Below are positions 6,975 through 14,065 of a stretch of DNA of 21,293 bases, piece by piece. Origin of the DNA: Verrucomicrobiota bacterium (GTDB lineage: Bacteria > Verrucomicrobiota > Verrucomicrobiia > Verrucomicrobiales > DEV007). Below the pieces are notes generated by a model, which saw only the letters and a program-made list of their open reading frames with translations, ran no database searches and had not been told where the DNA came from. A program made the translations under genes and the position numbers. Where the stretch lies: positions 1-21,293 of the forward strand of contig JAHDCN010000021.1 of the NCBI GenBank assembly GCA_020629815.1. The letters run 5' to 3'. Positions within the stretch are counted from its first letter, which is position 1; each line of letters begins with the position of its first letter.

Positions 6975-8267
6975 GTGGAAACGGCAATCATAGTTATCCT
7001 GTTGATCTTGTGTGGCTGGTACATTTGGCGACTGGTTACCCTCAGGAAAGGGATTGAATCGCTCACGGCTGCGTTGCGCTCTGAGGAGCTTCCAGACGCC
7101 GGCTCGATGCATCCTGCCACCAACCAGGACAGGCTCACTCGGCTGAGCGCAGCTGTAGTCGATTTCGTTGCTGAGTCTGATCTGCAGAAAGCGATCGCGA
7201 ATGGGCAGTTTACGCTGCTGGACTATGTTTTGAACCAGATTGAAGACGCTCTGTTCATCGTCGACGAGCGTGAGGAAATTCGCTACTCCAACGAGGCATC
7301 ACGCAAAGTTTTTACCAGAGAAGGAGATCACACTGGCACCCAACTGATCGAAGTCTGTCGCGATCATCGGATCAACGAGACCGTGGCTCTCGCCATGGAG
7401 ACCGGTACGAAGATGCAGGATGAGATAACTCTGTCGAATTCAGGCAGAACTTTCATCGTCCAAGCCGAGCCATTGGACTTATCGCTGAGTCTCGGGTCAG
7501 GCGCATGGGTTTTGTTGCGGGAGGTAACTACCGAGTTGCGGGCGGATCAGGTTCGCAAAGACTTCGTGGCGAATGCGTCTCACGAGCTTCGCACCCCGCT
7601 TTCAATTATATCCGGATATCTCGAAGTCCTGGAGGATGAAGTCGATGATCCTCACGTAATTTCGCTGCTTCAGAAGCATACCGAGCGTATTACGAGAATC
7701 GTGGAAGACATGCTGACCATTTCCAAATTGGAAAATGCAGAGTCCGTGTTCGATAAGCTGAATCGGGAGAGCTTTTCCTGGGAAGAATGTATTGGAGGAA
7801 TTGTTGAACAGCTTCAGCCGATCATTGATAATCAGAAAGCCAAGGTAACGATTGATCTGCCTGATTCAGAAGAGGCTCAGCACTTTTATGGGGACCGCTT
7901 CTACTTTGACCAGATTATCTTTAATTTGATCGAGAATGCATTGAAGCAGAATCAACAGGCCGGGCTTCGAATTACGGTTCGCGTGAGTCCGAAGAAGAAC
8001 CCCGACAAACATATTATTGAGGTGATCGACAATGGCGTTGGAATCCCTTCAGCTGATTTGCCGGAAGTATTCAAACGCTTCTACCGGGTCGACAAGAGCC
8101 ACGCCCAAACTGTGAAAGGAACGGGTCTCGGATTGTCTATTGTGAAGCGTGCTGTGGAGGCACACCAGGGAAGAGTGGAAGTGACCAGTCAGCCCGGTGT
8201 CATGACTTGTTTCCGGATCAGCGTTCCGATCCCTCACTCTCTGGCGCAAAAAGCGGAGAAGAGCTAG
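6975..8267 (+). CDS. PhoR-like sensor histidine kinase with PAS domain
   Basis: A 430-residue membrane kinase. A single N-terminal transmembrane segment (about 3-22) is followed by a PAS domain (about 80-185, with DALFIVDEREEIRYSN at 91-106), then HisKA with phospho-acceptor His203 in SHELRTPLS (202-210). The HATPase domain shows the N-box IENALKQN (319-326), G1 IDNGVGIP (351-358), F-box FKRFYRVDKS (366-375) and G2 GTGLGLSIV (382-390). There is no periplasmic loop, so the signal is probably sensed by the PAS domain or an accessory protein, as in PhoR-type kinases. The start is GTG 6975, 4 nt after the response regulator stop. The stop codon shares the CTAG tetranucleotide (8264-8267) with the stop of the convergent MOSC gene, so the two genes overlap by 4 bp. 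Confidence 0.95.
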   Translation: METAIIVILLILCGWYIWRLVTLRKGIESLTAALRSEELPDAGSMHPATNQDRLTRLSAAVVDFVAESDLQKAIANGQFTLLDYVLNQIEDALFIVDEREEIRYSNEASRKVFTREGDHTGTQLIEVCRDHRINETVALAMETGTKMQDEITLSNSGRTFIVQAEPLDLSLSLGSGAWVLLREVTTELRADQVRKDFVANASHELRTPLSIISGYLEVLEDEVDDPHVISLLQKHTERITRIVEDMLTISKLENAESVFDKLNRESFSWEECIGGIVEQLQPIIDNQKAKVTIDLPDSEEAQHFYGDRFYFDQIIFNLIENALKQNQQAGLRITVRVSPKKNPDKHIIEVIDNGVGIPSADLPEVFKRFYRVDKSHAQTVKGTGLGLSIVKRAVEAHQGRVEVTSQPGVMTCFRISVPIPHSLAQKAEKS

Positions 8268-8731
8268 TCGGAATCAACAGACAACACGCCATCCGTAAGG
8301 ATGCGGGCTCGCAAACCGCCGTTTCCCTTGAGCGCTTCGTGTGCGCCCGGGCAAAAAGCTTCGTCCATCCAGTAGCAGGGTGCCGCTTCTTCGGAACCGG
8401 AAAAGGTAATCCCCTGAACTTCGAACTCGGTTCCAATCCATTCATTCAGATCGAGGCCCTCGTCTTCGAGAATGACGTTTCTCCGGAACACGGATGCATC
8501 CTTGTCGAAGACAGCGAATTGATCGCACAGGGACTTCCAGGTGGCATGGTTGAAGAAAGTAATCTGGCCCTTGTAGTCCTCTTTGTAATCGAAGAACCTG
8601 TCTCCACAGATTCCCTTTCCGGCAACCAGTTCGATTTGATCGACCGACTGGATTTCCACCCCGGCCGAGCCCTTGCCGTGACGGCCGTAGTAGTTGTGCT
8701 GGGGGGCAATGTAGAGACTGCGAACTTTCAC
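8264..8731 (-). CDS. MOSC domain protein
   Basis: With the start placed at GTG 8731 the product is 155 residues, a normal stand-alone MOSC length. It has VRSLYIAPQHNYYGRHG near the N-terminus, GKGICGDRFFDY (38-49), FRRNVILE (82-89) and GSEEAAPCYWMD (112-123), in which Cys119 is the conserved MOSC cysteine, then GGLRARILTDG (138-148). MOSC proteins bind the molybdenum cofactor or carry sulfur to it, and YiiM-like members reduce N-hydroxylated compounds. The frame stays open upstream to 8866, but that would run into the divergent proS gene (ATG 8798), so the shorter start is preferred; the extra residues do not look like MOSC sequence. No molybdenum-cofactor gene is nearby, so the partner is unknown. 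Confidence 0.87.
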   Translation of the reverse strand: MKVRSLYIAPQHNYYGRHGKGSAGVEIQSVDQIELVAGKGICGDRFFDYKEDYKGQITFFNHATWKSLCDQFAVFDKDASVFRRNVILEDEGLDLNEWIGTEFEVQGITFSGSEEAAPCYWMDEAFCPGAHEALKGNGGLRARILTDGVLSVDSD

Positions 8732-8797
8732 TCGTATTCTGTAGTTCAGAAATTCGAAACTGGCAATTCCCGGATCGGCGACTACTGTCCCGTCACC

Positions 8798-10324
8798 ATG
8801 GCAAAAGGACAGAAAAATGCGATTTCTCCCACTCGTGATGAGAACTTTCCCGAGTGGTATCAGCAAGTTGTACGGGCAGCGGATTTAGCGGAAAATTCCG
8901 AAGTGCGCGGCTGTATGGTTATCAAGCCGTGGGGCTATGGATTGTGGGAAAGAATCCAGCAGCAGATGGACCGTATGTTTAAAGAAACCGGTCATAAAAA
9001 TGCCTACTTCCCGCTCCTGATTCCGGTGAGTTATCTGGAAAAAGAGGCCACCCACGTGGAAGGATTTGCCACGGAATGTGCAGTGGTTACCCACCATCGC
9101 CTGGAGCTGCAAGACGGAAAGATGGTTCCTTCCGGCGAACTCACCGAACCGTATGTCATTCGCCCGACCTCCGAGACCATTATCGGTGCGGCGTTTGCGC
9201 GTTGGGTGCAAAGTTACCGAGACTTGCCTCTGTTGATCAATCAATGGGCCAATGTAATGCGCTGGGAAATGCGGCCGCGTTTGTTTCTGCGAACTGCAGA
9301 GTTCCTCTGGCAGGAAGGGCATACCGCCCACGAGACAGCGGATGAGGCAATGGAGGAAACCCGGCTGATGCATCGTGTCTACGAAGACTTTCTGACCAAT
9401 CATCTTGCCGTTCCTGTGATTGCCGGAGAAAAAACTGAGGCAGAGAGGTTTCCCGGGGCGCTGAATACGTTCACGGTCGAGGCGATGGTCCAGGACCGCA
9501 AAGCCATCCAGGCAGGGACCTCCCACTTTCTTGGACAGAATTTTTCCAAGGCTGCCGGTATCGAGTTTGAGGGCCGGGAAGGAAAACGCGAATTTGCCTG
9601 GACTACCAGCTGGGGAGTGAGCACCCGCATGATTGGAACCCTGCTGATGGCACACTCTGACGACGATGGTTTGGTGCTGCCTCCACGGGTCGCTCCTACG
9701 CATGTGGTTATCTTGCCAGTCGTTCCCAAGCCGGAACATGAAGAGTCAGTATTCGGAGCCTGTGAAGAGCTCGCCGCGCGTTTGCAGGAGCTATCCTTTC
9801 ACGGTGACAACGTCACCGTGGAGATTGATAAGCGCGACATTGGAGGAGGCGTTAAGAATTGGGAGTGGATCAAAAAAGGTGTTCCAGTTCGGATCGAAAT
9901 TGGCCCAAGAGATTTGGAGAAGGGTTCAGTGGCGGTTGTTCGTCGCGACAAAGGTCCCAAAGACAAAGCGTTTCTCCCTACTGATGAAGCCGTAGCTGGA
10001 ATCGTAGATACGTTGCAGGACATTCAGGATAACCTTCTCGCGAGAGCACGCGAATTTCGTGATTCCCATCTGGTGGAAATCAGCTCTATGGATGAATTCC
10101 GTAAGTTCTTCACACCGGAAAATTCCGACAAACCGGAAATCCATGGTGGATTCGCTCTGGTCCCCTGGGGAGGCACCGCTGAAGATGAAGAGGCTTTGCA
10201 AAAGGAACTGAAGGTCACAGTCCGATGCATTCCGGATGATGCGACTCTTCGCGGAGAAGCGGGCACTTGCATCTATACGGGAAAACCTGCCGAAGGAAGG
10301 GTGATTTTTGCCAAGAGCTACTAG
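8798..10324 (+). CDS. proS: Prolyl-tRNA synthetase, archaeal/eukaryotic type
   Basis: A 508-residue cytoplasmic class II synthetase that charges tRNA-Pro. It has the class II landmarks RPTSETIIGAAFARW, the motif 2 region MRWEMRPRLFLRTAEFLWQEGHTAH, TSHFLGQNFS and the motif 3 region WGVSTRMIGTLLMAHSDDDGL. An anticodon-binding domain follows, and then the C-terminal extension ending in AKSY; a terminal tyrosine is typical of the archaeal/eukaryotic (ProS type 3) class. The editing (INS) domain of the common bacterial ProRS is missing. The C-terminal zinc-like domain keeps only two obvious cysteines (VRC and GTC near the end). The start ATG 8798 gives the usual family N-terminus; the frame is open far upstream, but that DNA encodes the MOSC protein on the other strand. 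Three unrecognised genes follow on the same strand after 33 nt. Confidence 0.97.
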   Translation: MAKGQKNAISPTRDENFPEWYQQVVRAADLAENSEVRGCMVIKPWGYGLWERIQQQMDRMFKETGHKNAYFPLLIPVSYLEKEATHVEGFATECAVVTHHRLELQDGKMVPSGELTEPYVIRPTSETIIGAAFARWVQSYRDLPLLINQWANVMRWEMRPRLFLRTAEFLWQEGHTAHETADEAMEETRLMHRVYEDFLTNHLAVPVIAGEKTEAERFPGALNTFTVEAMVQDRKAIQAGTSHFLGQNFSKAAGIEFEGREGKREFAWTTSWGVSTRMIGTLLMAHSDDDGLVLPPRVAPTHVVILPVVPKPEHEESVFGACEELAARLQELSFHGDNVTVEIDKRDIGGGVKNWEWIKKGVPVRIEIGPRDLEKGSVAVVRRDKGPKDKAFLPTDEAVAGIVDTLQDIQDNLLARAREFRDSHLVEISSMDEFRKFFTPENSDKPEIHGGFALVPWGGTAEDEEALQKELKVTVRCIPDDATLRGEAGTCIYTGKPAEGRVIFAKSY

Positions 10325-10357
10325 CCGAAATCGATTCGACTGGATTTCTGCTTCCGT

Positions 10358-11170
10358 GTGCGCGATCATTTTCCCGTGAGGGCAAAGGGTCGTGGATACA
10401 AGTGGGCGGCGACACTCTTGGTGTGGACAGCTCTTTTGACGGCAGGGGAGTCTGCTGATCATCCCGGTACAGAGATTTATCTTTGGCTCTACGAAACCAA
10501 TCTAGCTGTTGCAGACGGGATTGAGCAGAAGCTGAATCGCGCAATAGAAGAAGAATCGGTAAGGGATGCTGACGATGCTTTGCACTTGCTCGAAGGAATG
10601 GCACGTCGCGAGTCAGGTGCCAGAGAATTGGCGAAACTTCATGGCTGGAAGTGGGTAAACAAAATCGAAAGAGACGGAGAAAGTCTGGAGGTCCCTCATA
10701 TTGAGATCACAGCAGAATCGAAACCTTATCCTGATAGAAGAGCTGATGTAAGCCTGCGGGTGTTTTACTCGGAGACCAGTCCGAAAGGCGGGATCGAACG
10801 AAGCGTTACCCAGGCAAACGGTGTGACACGTTTGTCTTCGGGTTGGCCGACCCTCGTGTTTCGCTGGGACCATGACCAGCATACCCGGTTATTGCTGGCA
10901 AAGGTTCATTGCCCACCGACCAGCAGGGAACAGGAAAGGACAGGAGTGATCACTCGCACCGAATTTCGGATCTATCAGAAAACGGTGGAAAGCCTGAAGA
11001 GAAAATACCGTGAGCGCTATGCCGGGTATTATCCTTTTCGATATACATCGAAAGGGGAACTCTGGAATCGGTTCACAGCGCGGGTGCTGGATGCCCAGGT
11101 AGAATCGTATTCCGAAGGCTACTTTCTTTCAGGAACCCGAAGCGGAGCAAAGGTGATTTCATTTTGGTGA
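10358..11170 (+). CDS. Unrecognised secreted or membrane-anchored protein
   Basis: I do not recognise this protein of about 264-270 residues. Two GTG starts are possible: 10358, or 10376, which yields a cleaner signal peptide with a basic start (MRAKGRGYKW) and a hydrophobic core (AATLLVWTALLTAGESA). The mature part has an acidic helical section (about 45-85, DGIEQKLNRAIEEESV and DDALHLLEGMARRES), then a beta-rich section with SLRVFYSE and GWPTLVFRWDHDQ, and a basic, aromatic C-terminal third (KRKYRERYAGYYPFRY). Few cysteines are present. It starts 33 nt after proS and its TGA stop overlaps the GTG start of the next gene, so it may be co-transcribed with both. It is probably a lineage-specific periplasmic protein. 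Confidence 0.65.
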   Translation: MRDHFPVRAKGRGYKWAATLLVWTALLTAGESADHPGTEIYLWLYETNLAVADGIEQKLNRAIEEESVRDADDALHLLEGMARRESGARELAKLHGWKWVNKIERDGESLEVPHIEITAESKPYPDRRADVSLRVFYSETSPKGGIERSVTQANGVTRLSSGWPTLVFRWDHDQHTRLLLAKVHCPPTSREQERTGVITRTEFRIYQKTVESLKRKYRERYAGYYPFRYTSKGELWNRFTARVLDAQVESYSEGYFLSGTRSGAKVISFW

Positions 11171-11517
11171 ATCCGCCCGTGACGGATGACTTTTCCCCGG
11201 CACGTGAGTTCCGGGCTTTGTTCCCGTGGAGAACGCGAACAAGACCGATTTTTTCCGAACCGTACCCGGACGAAGCCTACTCGTTTCCCAGAATACGAGG
11301 CGACTGGGTCATCCATGAACCAAAGGGAAGATATACCAATCCTCCATTTCAGCGCGGTCGCTTTCCAGATCCAGATGAGATTGTGCGGCACGATGCGAAC
11401 CTTCCCTGGTCACCTTTGAATACATCAGGAGATTTTTTCACCGTCGGTGAGTCATCGACTCGCTTTTCCTACCAACTCCAGACTACCTATCCAAATGAAC
11501 CGAAACCTGTTCGCTAA
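11167..11517 (+). CDS. Unrecognised small proline- and arginine-rich protein
   Basis: A 116-residue frame that begins at a GTG sharing GTGA with the stop of the previous gene, and ends 23 nt inside the next gene. The product is rich in Pro, Arg and aromatic residues (FPWRTRTRP, PFQRGRFPDPDE, ANLPWSPLN) and has no signal peptide or transmembrane segment. I recognise no family. Support comes from the clean stop-start overlap, the full use of the space between its neighbours, and reasonable codon use in this frame. It could instead be the displaced C-terminal part of the upstream gene after a frameshift, because the upstream protein is secreted and this piece has no export signal of its own. Existence as a separate protein is moderately supported. 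Confidence 0.5.
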   Translation: MNPPVTDDFSPAREFRALFPWRTRTRPIFSEPYPDEAYSFPRIRGDWVIHEPKGRYTNPPFQRGRFPDPDEIVRHDANLPWSPLNTSGDFFTVGESSTRFSYQLQTTYPNEPKPVR

Positions 11518-12085
11518 TTTTGTCGTGTCACTCTCTTTTCTGTTCGTGAGCAGTGAACTATATGCTCAGGTGCAGACATCCGAAGTGAACGTCACTGAGC
11601 CTCCGGAAGAATACCAAATTGGCGGGAAAATTTACCCACAGTTTTGGAAAGCTGAGCTGAAAAATCAAAAAGCCTTCGTTCCTTTGGCTAAAGTCATTTC
11701 ATTTGGAATTCAGGACTACGAAGTGATTGGAGGAGGTCATGTCCACGAGCTGACCATCGCAATGGAGGCAGGCGTGTTGATGCGAATCTATGCTCTTGAA
11801 GCACCAACAATCGTAAACCGGGCGAAGAACCCAGCGGCAAAAGGACAGAGTGCGGTTGAAAGCGTGTCGGGGAATATCTCACCTGTCACCAATCTCCAGA
11901 CCAATGCGGTAGTGAAACATTACCCCGCCACCACCCACCTGAATATGATGGAGTTTCGGGTGAAGAGCCGAAAAGAGGTGGGCTCGCTCTACAAGGAGTT
12001 GGAGCAAGCTTACATTGATTTTCAGGTGCGCGAAGTGACCAAGCGTCAGCGAGAAGAAGCGGTTCGCGAATCAAAGGCGGAATAA
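11495..12085 (+). CDS. Unrecognised secreted protein
   Basis: A 196-residue product when started at ATG 11495, which begins a clear signal peptide (MNRNLFANFVVSLSFLFVSSELYAQ, cleavage likely after ALA-like YAQ). A longer frame open from 11447 would put 16 polar residues before it and is less likely. The mature protein is mixed alpha/beta: YQIGGKIYPQFWKAEL, then GHVHELTIAMEAGVLMRIYALEA, a Ser/Asn-rich middle, and a charged helical C-terminus (KELEQAYIDFQVREVTKRQREEA). I recognise no domain and no catalytic motif. It overlaps the preceding small gene by 23 nt and is the last of the three genes behind proS. A periplasmic or surface role in the same process as the 264-270-residue secreted protein upstream is inferred from position only. 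Confidence 0.7.
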   Translation: MNRNLFANFVVSLSFLFVSSELYAQVQTSEVNVTEPPEEYQIGGKIYPQFWKAELKNQKAFVPLAKVISFGIQDYEVIGGGHVHELTIAMEAGVLMRIYALEAPTIVNRAKNPAAKGQSAVESVSGNISPVTNLQTNAVVKHYPATTHLNMMEFRVKSRKEVGSLYKELEQAYIDFQVREVTKRQREEAVRESKAE

Positions 12086-12215
12086 GACTAAGACCATCTC
12101 GCCTGTAAAACCGCTAGCAACATCCGTGGGTTCAGGACGAAATATTAAGATTTCAGAACTTTTGACTTTATTTTATAATATTTATGGTTTTTATTATAAA
12201 TTAACCCATAAAGTC
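12086..12215 (+). promoter_or_regulatory. AT-rich upstream region of the exporter gene
   Basis: The end of this 130-bp region (about 12140-12212) is a strong A/T island containing TTGACT (12162-12167), TATAAT (12174-12179) and TATAAA (12195-12200). No -35/-10 pair among these has ideal spacing. The exporter frame is open from GTG 12126 through the island, but the residues it would encode are mostly aromatic and look like translated non-coding DNA. I read it as the promoter region of the exporter gene. Confidence 0.4.
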
Positions 12216-13970
12216 GTGAAAACGTCTGAGAAACAACGAAACCATCCGCTTTCCACGCTGATTGAAGCCTGCCAGGAAGAACTCTACCCACCACCTCATG
12301 AGGAGGAGGGGTTCACTACAGAGTCGCGTCATCGGCGTCGCAATTTTCTGGAAGCCCGTAAAGCTCTGGGAGAAATCCGCGATCAGAAATACCGCATTTT
12401 ACAGCTGGATTTCGATGAGATCCCAAACGCCAGCATGCCTGCTGTGCTGGAAACTGGCAATGCTCAGGGGTTTCTATACCTTTTGGAAAAAACGGCGGAA
12501 AACCGTTTCCGGGTCCGTCTTCCCGATAGTCGCGAGTCTGTTGTTGAAGGTCGACTTTTGCAAAAAGCCCACACCGGGGTCAGCGCAGTTCCCCGCCGGA
12601 AGCTGTCGCTTGATTCCATCAAGTCCGTTGCAAAAGATCTTTTCGGTGTCATTCGGAACCATCAATCCAGTGTGATTGCATCTCTGGTGGCGACAATTGC
12701 CCTCATTTGGATTTCCCTGTTTACCATGCATGGATATCGTCTGGCCGTTCCGCCGGGTGAAGGTCCATCATTCCTCTTTGCCAGCATTGCAGTTTTCATT
12801 GCCGCGCTACTCAGTCACGGTATCGCAGATCTTTTTGACCTGCTGGAAAAGCGAGGCCTGAAGCGGAGGAAACTGTCCGACTTCTCGAATAGCTTTTCGT
12901 TTTCTCATGTAAAACCAGCACTCGACCTTTTGGCCTGGCCTTTTCTGTTTGGTCTGGCCGCCTACACAGGAGGCATGTCGATGGCGTTTCCATTTGCTGC
13001 CTCGACCTGTCTGTTGGTTTTGTACTTCTGCACGACTTCGAAGCTACAACAGTTGCTGGCCTTTCCCAGACAGTGGGCCAATCGATTCCGCTGCGCCGTT
13101 TTTGTAGCGACACTTTTGCCGATGTATTCCCGGTTTTTTCAAAATCGTCTGGACTACAGTCAGCTGATTGCCTGCTTGATTCTCTCCAGCGTTGGCGTCT
13201 TTCTCATCGTAAAAACCGCACCATTGTTTCGTATGATCCGGCTTCGGTTTCTCGGAGAAAGCGTTCGATTTGAAAGACAAAACGAGCCTGAAGTGGAAGA
13301 AGAGCCCAGTGAAACTTTTCTGGAAGTGAAGGGTGTTTCGTTTCGTTATCCCGGAGCGTCTCGTGACGCGATCAGCGATGTATCGATGAGGATCTCCCGG
13401 GGCGAGAAGATCGGCTTTTTTGGTCCTCATGGGTCAGGAAAAAGCACACTTTGCCGGGTCGCAGCAGGTGCCTTCCAGCCAACCAAAGGTTCGATCGAGA
13501 TTGGTGGCAAACTCGGCTATCTGCCTCAGGACTTCTCCATTCTCAAAGGCACGCTCCTCTCCAACATTCTTACCGGAGAAGAAACGAGCCATATTGAGAA
13601 AACCTATGTGGAAAAAATGGCAGCCGTCTCCGGCCTGGGCGAATGGATCGCGTCATTGCCGCAAGGATTGGAGACGCCAATTTCTGAAGGGGGAAATCAA
13701 CTCAAGCTATTGCAACGAAAGCAGCTTGCTCTGACGCGTGCGTTGGTAAACCAGCCCGACGTGCTTGTTTTGGATGATCCATTGTCCGGGTTGAACAAGC
13801 TGGAGGCGGAAGCTTTTGCAGCAAATATAGATTCCTACTGCAAAGCAAAACCCGATGCTATTCTGCTGGTCAGTCTTTCCAATCCGAACGGTCCCCTTTC
13901 GACCGTTCTGGACCGCATTTTTGGTTTCGCCAGTCGAGCTGTCGCCGAAAAAACGGAAAAGGCGGCCTGA
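12216..13970 (+). CDS. Type I secretion-like ABC exporter with degenerate ATPase
   Basis: A 584-residue fusion of membrane and ATPase parts (614 if started at GTG 12126). Residues 10-130 resemble the inactive C39-like N-domain of type I secretion ATPases (SMPAVLETGNAQGFLYLLEK). Six membrane segments follow (about 151-171, 185-207, 235-253, 256-272, 291-308 and 315-332), including SLFTMHGYRLAVP, the counterpart of the exporter motif PLFTMQVYDRVVP. The ATPase domain (368-572) keeps Walker A GPHGSGKST (403-411) and Q-loop LPQDFSILKGTL with Gln438. The signature is EGGNQLKLLQRKQ instead of LSGGQRQ, Walker B ends VLVLDD with Asp521 replacing the catalytic Glu, and the H-loop His is missing (LLVSLSNPN). 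About a dozen residues before the Q-loop are also absent. It probably binds ATP but hydrolyses it poorly alone. No membrane-fusion or outer-membrane partner is nearby. Confidence 0.82.
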   Translation: MKTSEKQRNHPLSTLIEACQEELYPPPHEEEGFTTESRHRRRNFLEARKALGEIRDQKYRILQLDFDEIPNASMPAVLETGNAQGFLYLLEKTAENRFRVRLPDSRESVVEGRLLQKAHTGVSAVPRRKLSLDSIKSVAKDLFGVIRNHQSSVIASLVATIALIWISLFTMHGYRLAVPPGEGPSFLFASIAVFIAALLSHGIADLFDLLEKRGLKRRKLSDFSNSFSFSHVKPALDLLAWPFLFGLAAYTGGMSMAFPFAASTCLLVLYFCTTSKLQQLLAFPRQWANRFRCAVFVATLLPMYSRFFQNRLDYSQLIACLILSSVGVFLIVKTAPLFRMIRLRFLGESVRFERQNEPEVEEEPSETFLEVKGVSFRYPGASRDAISDVSMRISRGEKIGFFGPHGSGKSTLCRVAAGAFQPTKGSIEIGGKLGYLPQDFSILKGTLLSNILTGEETSHIEKTYVEKMAAVSGLGEWIASLPQGLETPISEGGNQLKLLQRKQLALTRALVNQPDVLVLDDPLSGLNKLEAEAFAANIDSYCKAKPDAILLVSLSNPNGPLSTVLDRIFGFASRAVAEKTEKAA

Positions 13971-13993
13971 TTTTTTGTTCTGATTCAGGCCGC
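13962..13993 (+). terminator. Hairpin spanning the exporter stop codon
   Basis: GCGGCCTGA (13962-13970) and TCAGGCCGC (13985-13993) form a perfect 9-bp stem with a 14-nt loop. The exporter stop codon TGA lies inside the left arm, and the TTTTTT run lies in the loop instead of after the stem. It is therefore an atypical intrinsic terminator in the + direction. In the - direction the stem would be followed by a T-rich stretch (TTTTCCGTTTTTT), but no - strand gene ends there. It could act as an mRNA 3' end or stability element. Confidence 0.4.
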
Positions 13994-14021
13994 GATCCAG
14001 TCTTAAGGCTTTACAATTCAG

Positions 14022-14033
14022 ACCAAATTTGGT
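14022..14033. promoter_or_regulatory. Perfect palindrome ACCAAATTTGGT
   Basis: A 12-bp perfect palindrome with no spacer lies 33 bp before the start of the small membrane-anchored protein gene. It could be a dimer-binding operator, or chance in an A/T-rich gap. No second copy was noticed in the window. Confidence 0.25.
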
Positions 14034-14065
14034 GACATTCATTCCCCACTCCTTCCTAACTGTAC

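Noticed and set aside
6287..8267. Naming the two-component pair phoB-phoR
   Set aside because: Domain layout fits, but there is no tandem Pho box and no phosphate-transport gene nearby, and many other OmpR-type pairs look alike.
8207..8797. Open reading frame continuous with proS that would add about 197 residues to its N-terminus
   Set aside because: The opposite strand of this stretch encodes a clear MOSC protein and the end of the histidine kinase, and the family N-terminus of ProRS begins at ATG 8798.
8732..8866. N-terminal extension of the MOSC frame up to 8866
   Set aside because: It overlaps the divergent proS start and the residues do not resemble MOSC sequence; GTG 8731 gives the normal length.
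8885..9739. Long open frame antisense to proS (284 codons)
   Set aside because: It is fully inside a well-supported synthetase gene and its translation shows no domain, only a His/Pro/Arg-rich shadow of the coding strand.
11186..11419. Alternative + strand frame overlapping the small Pro/Arg-rich gene
   Set aside because: The frame from 11167 has the GTGA overlap with the preceding stop, better codon use and fills the space to the next gene.
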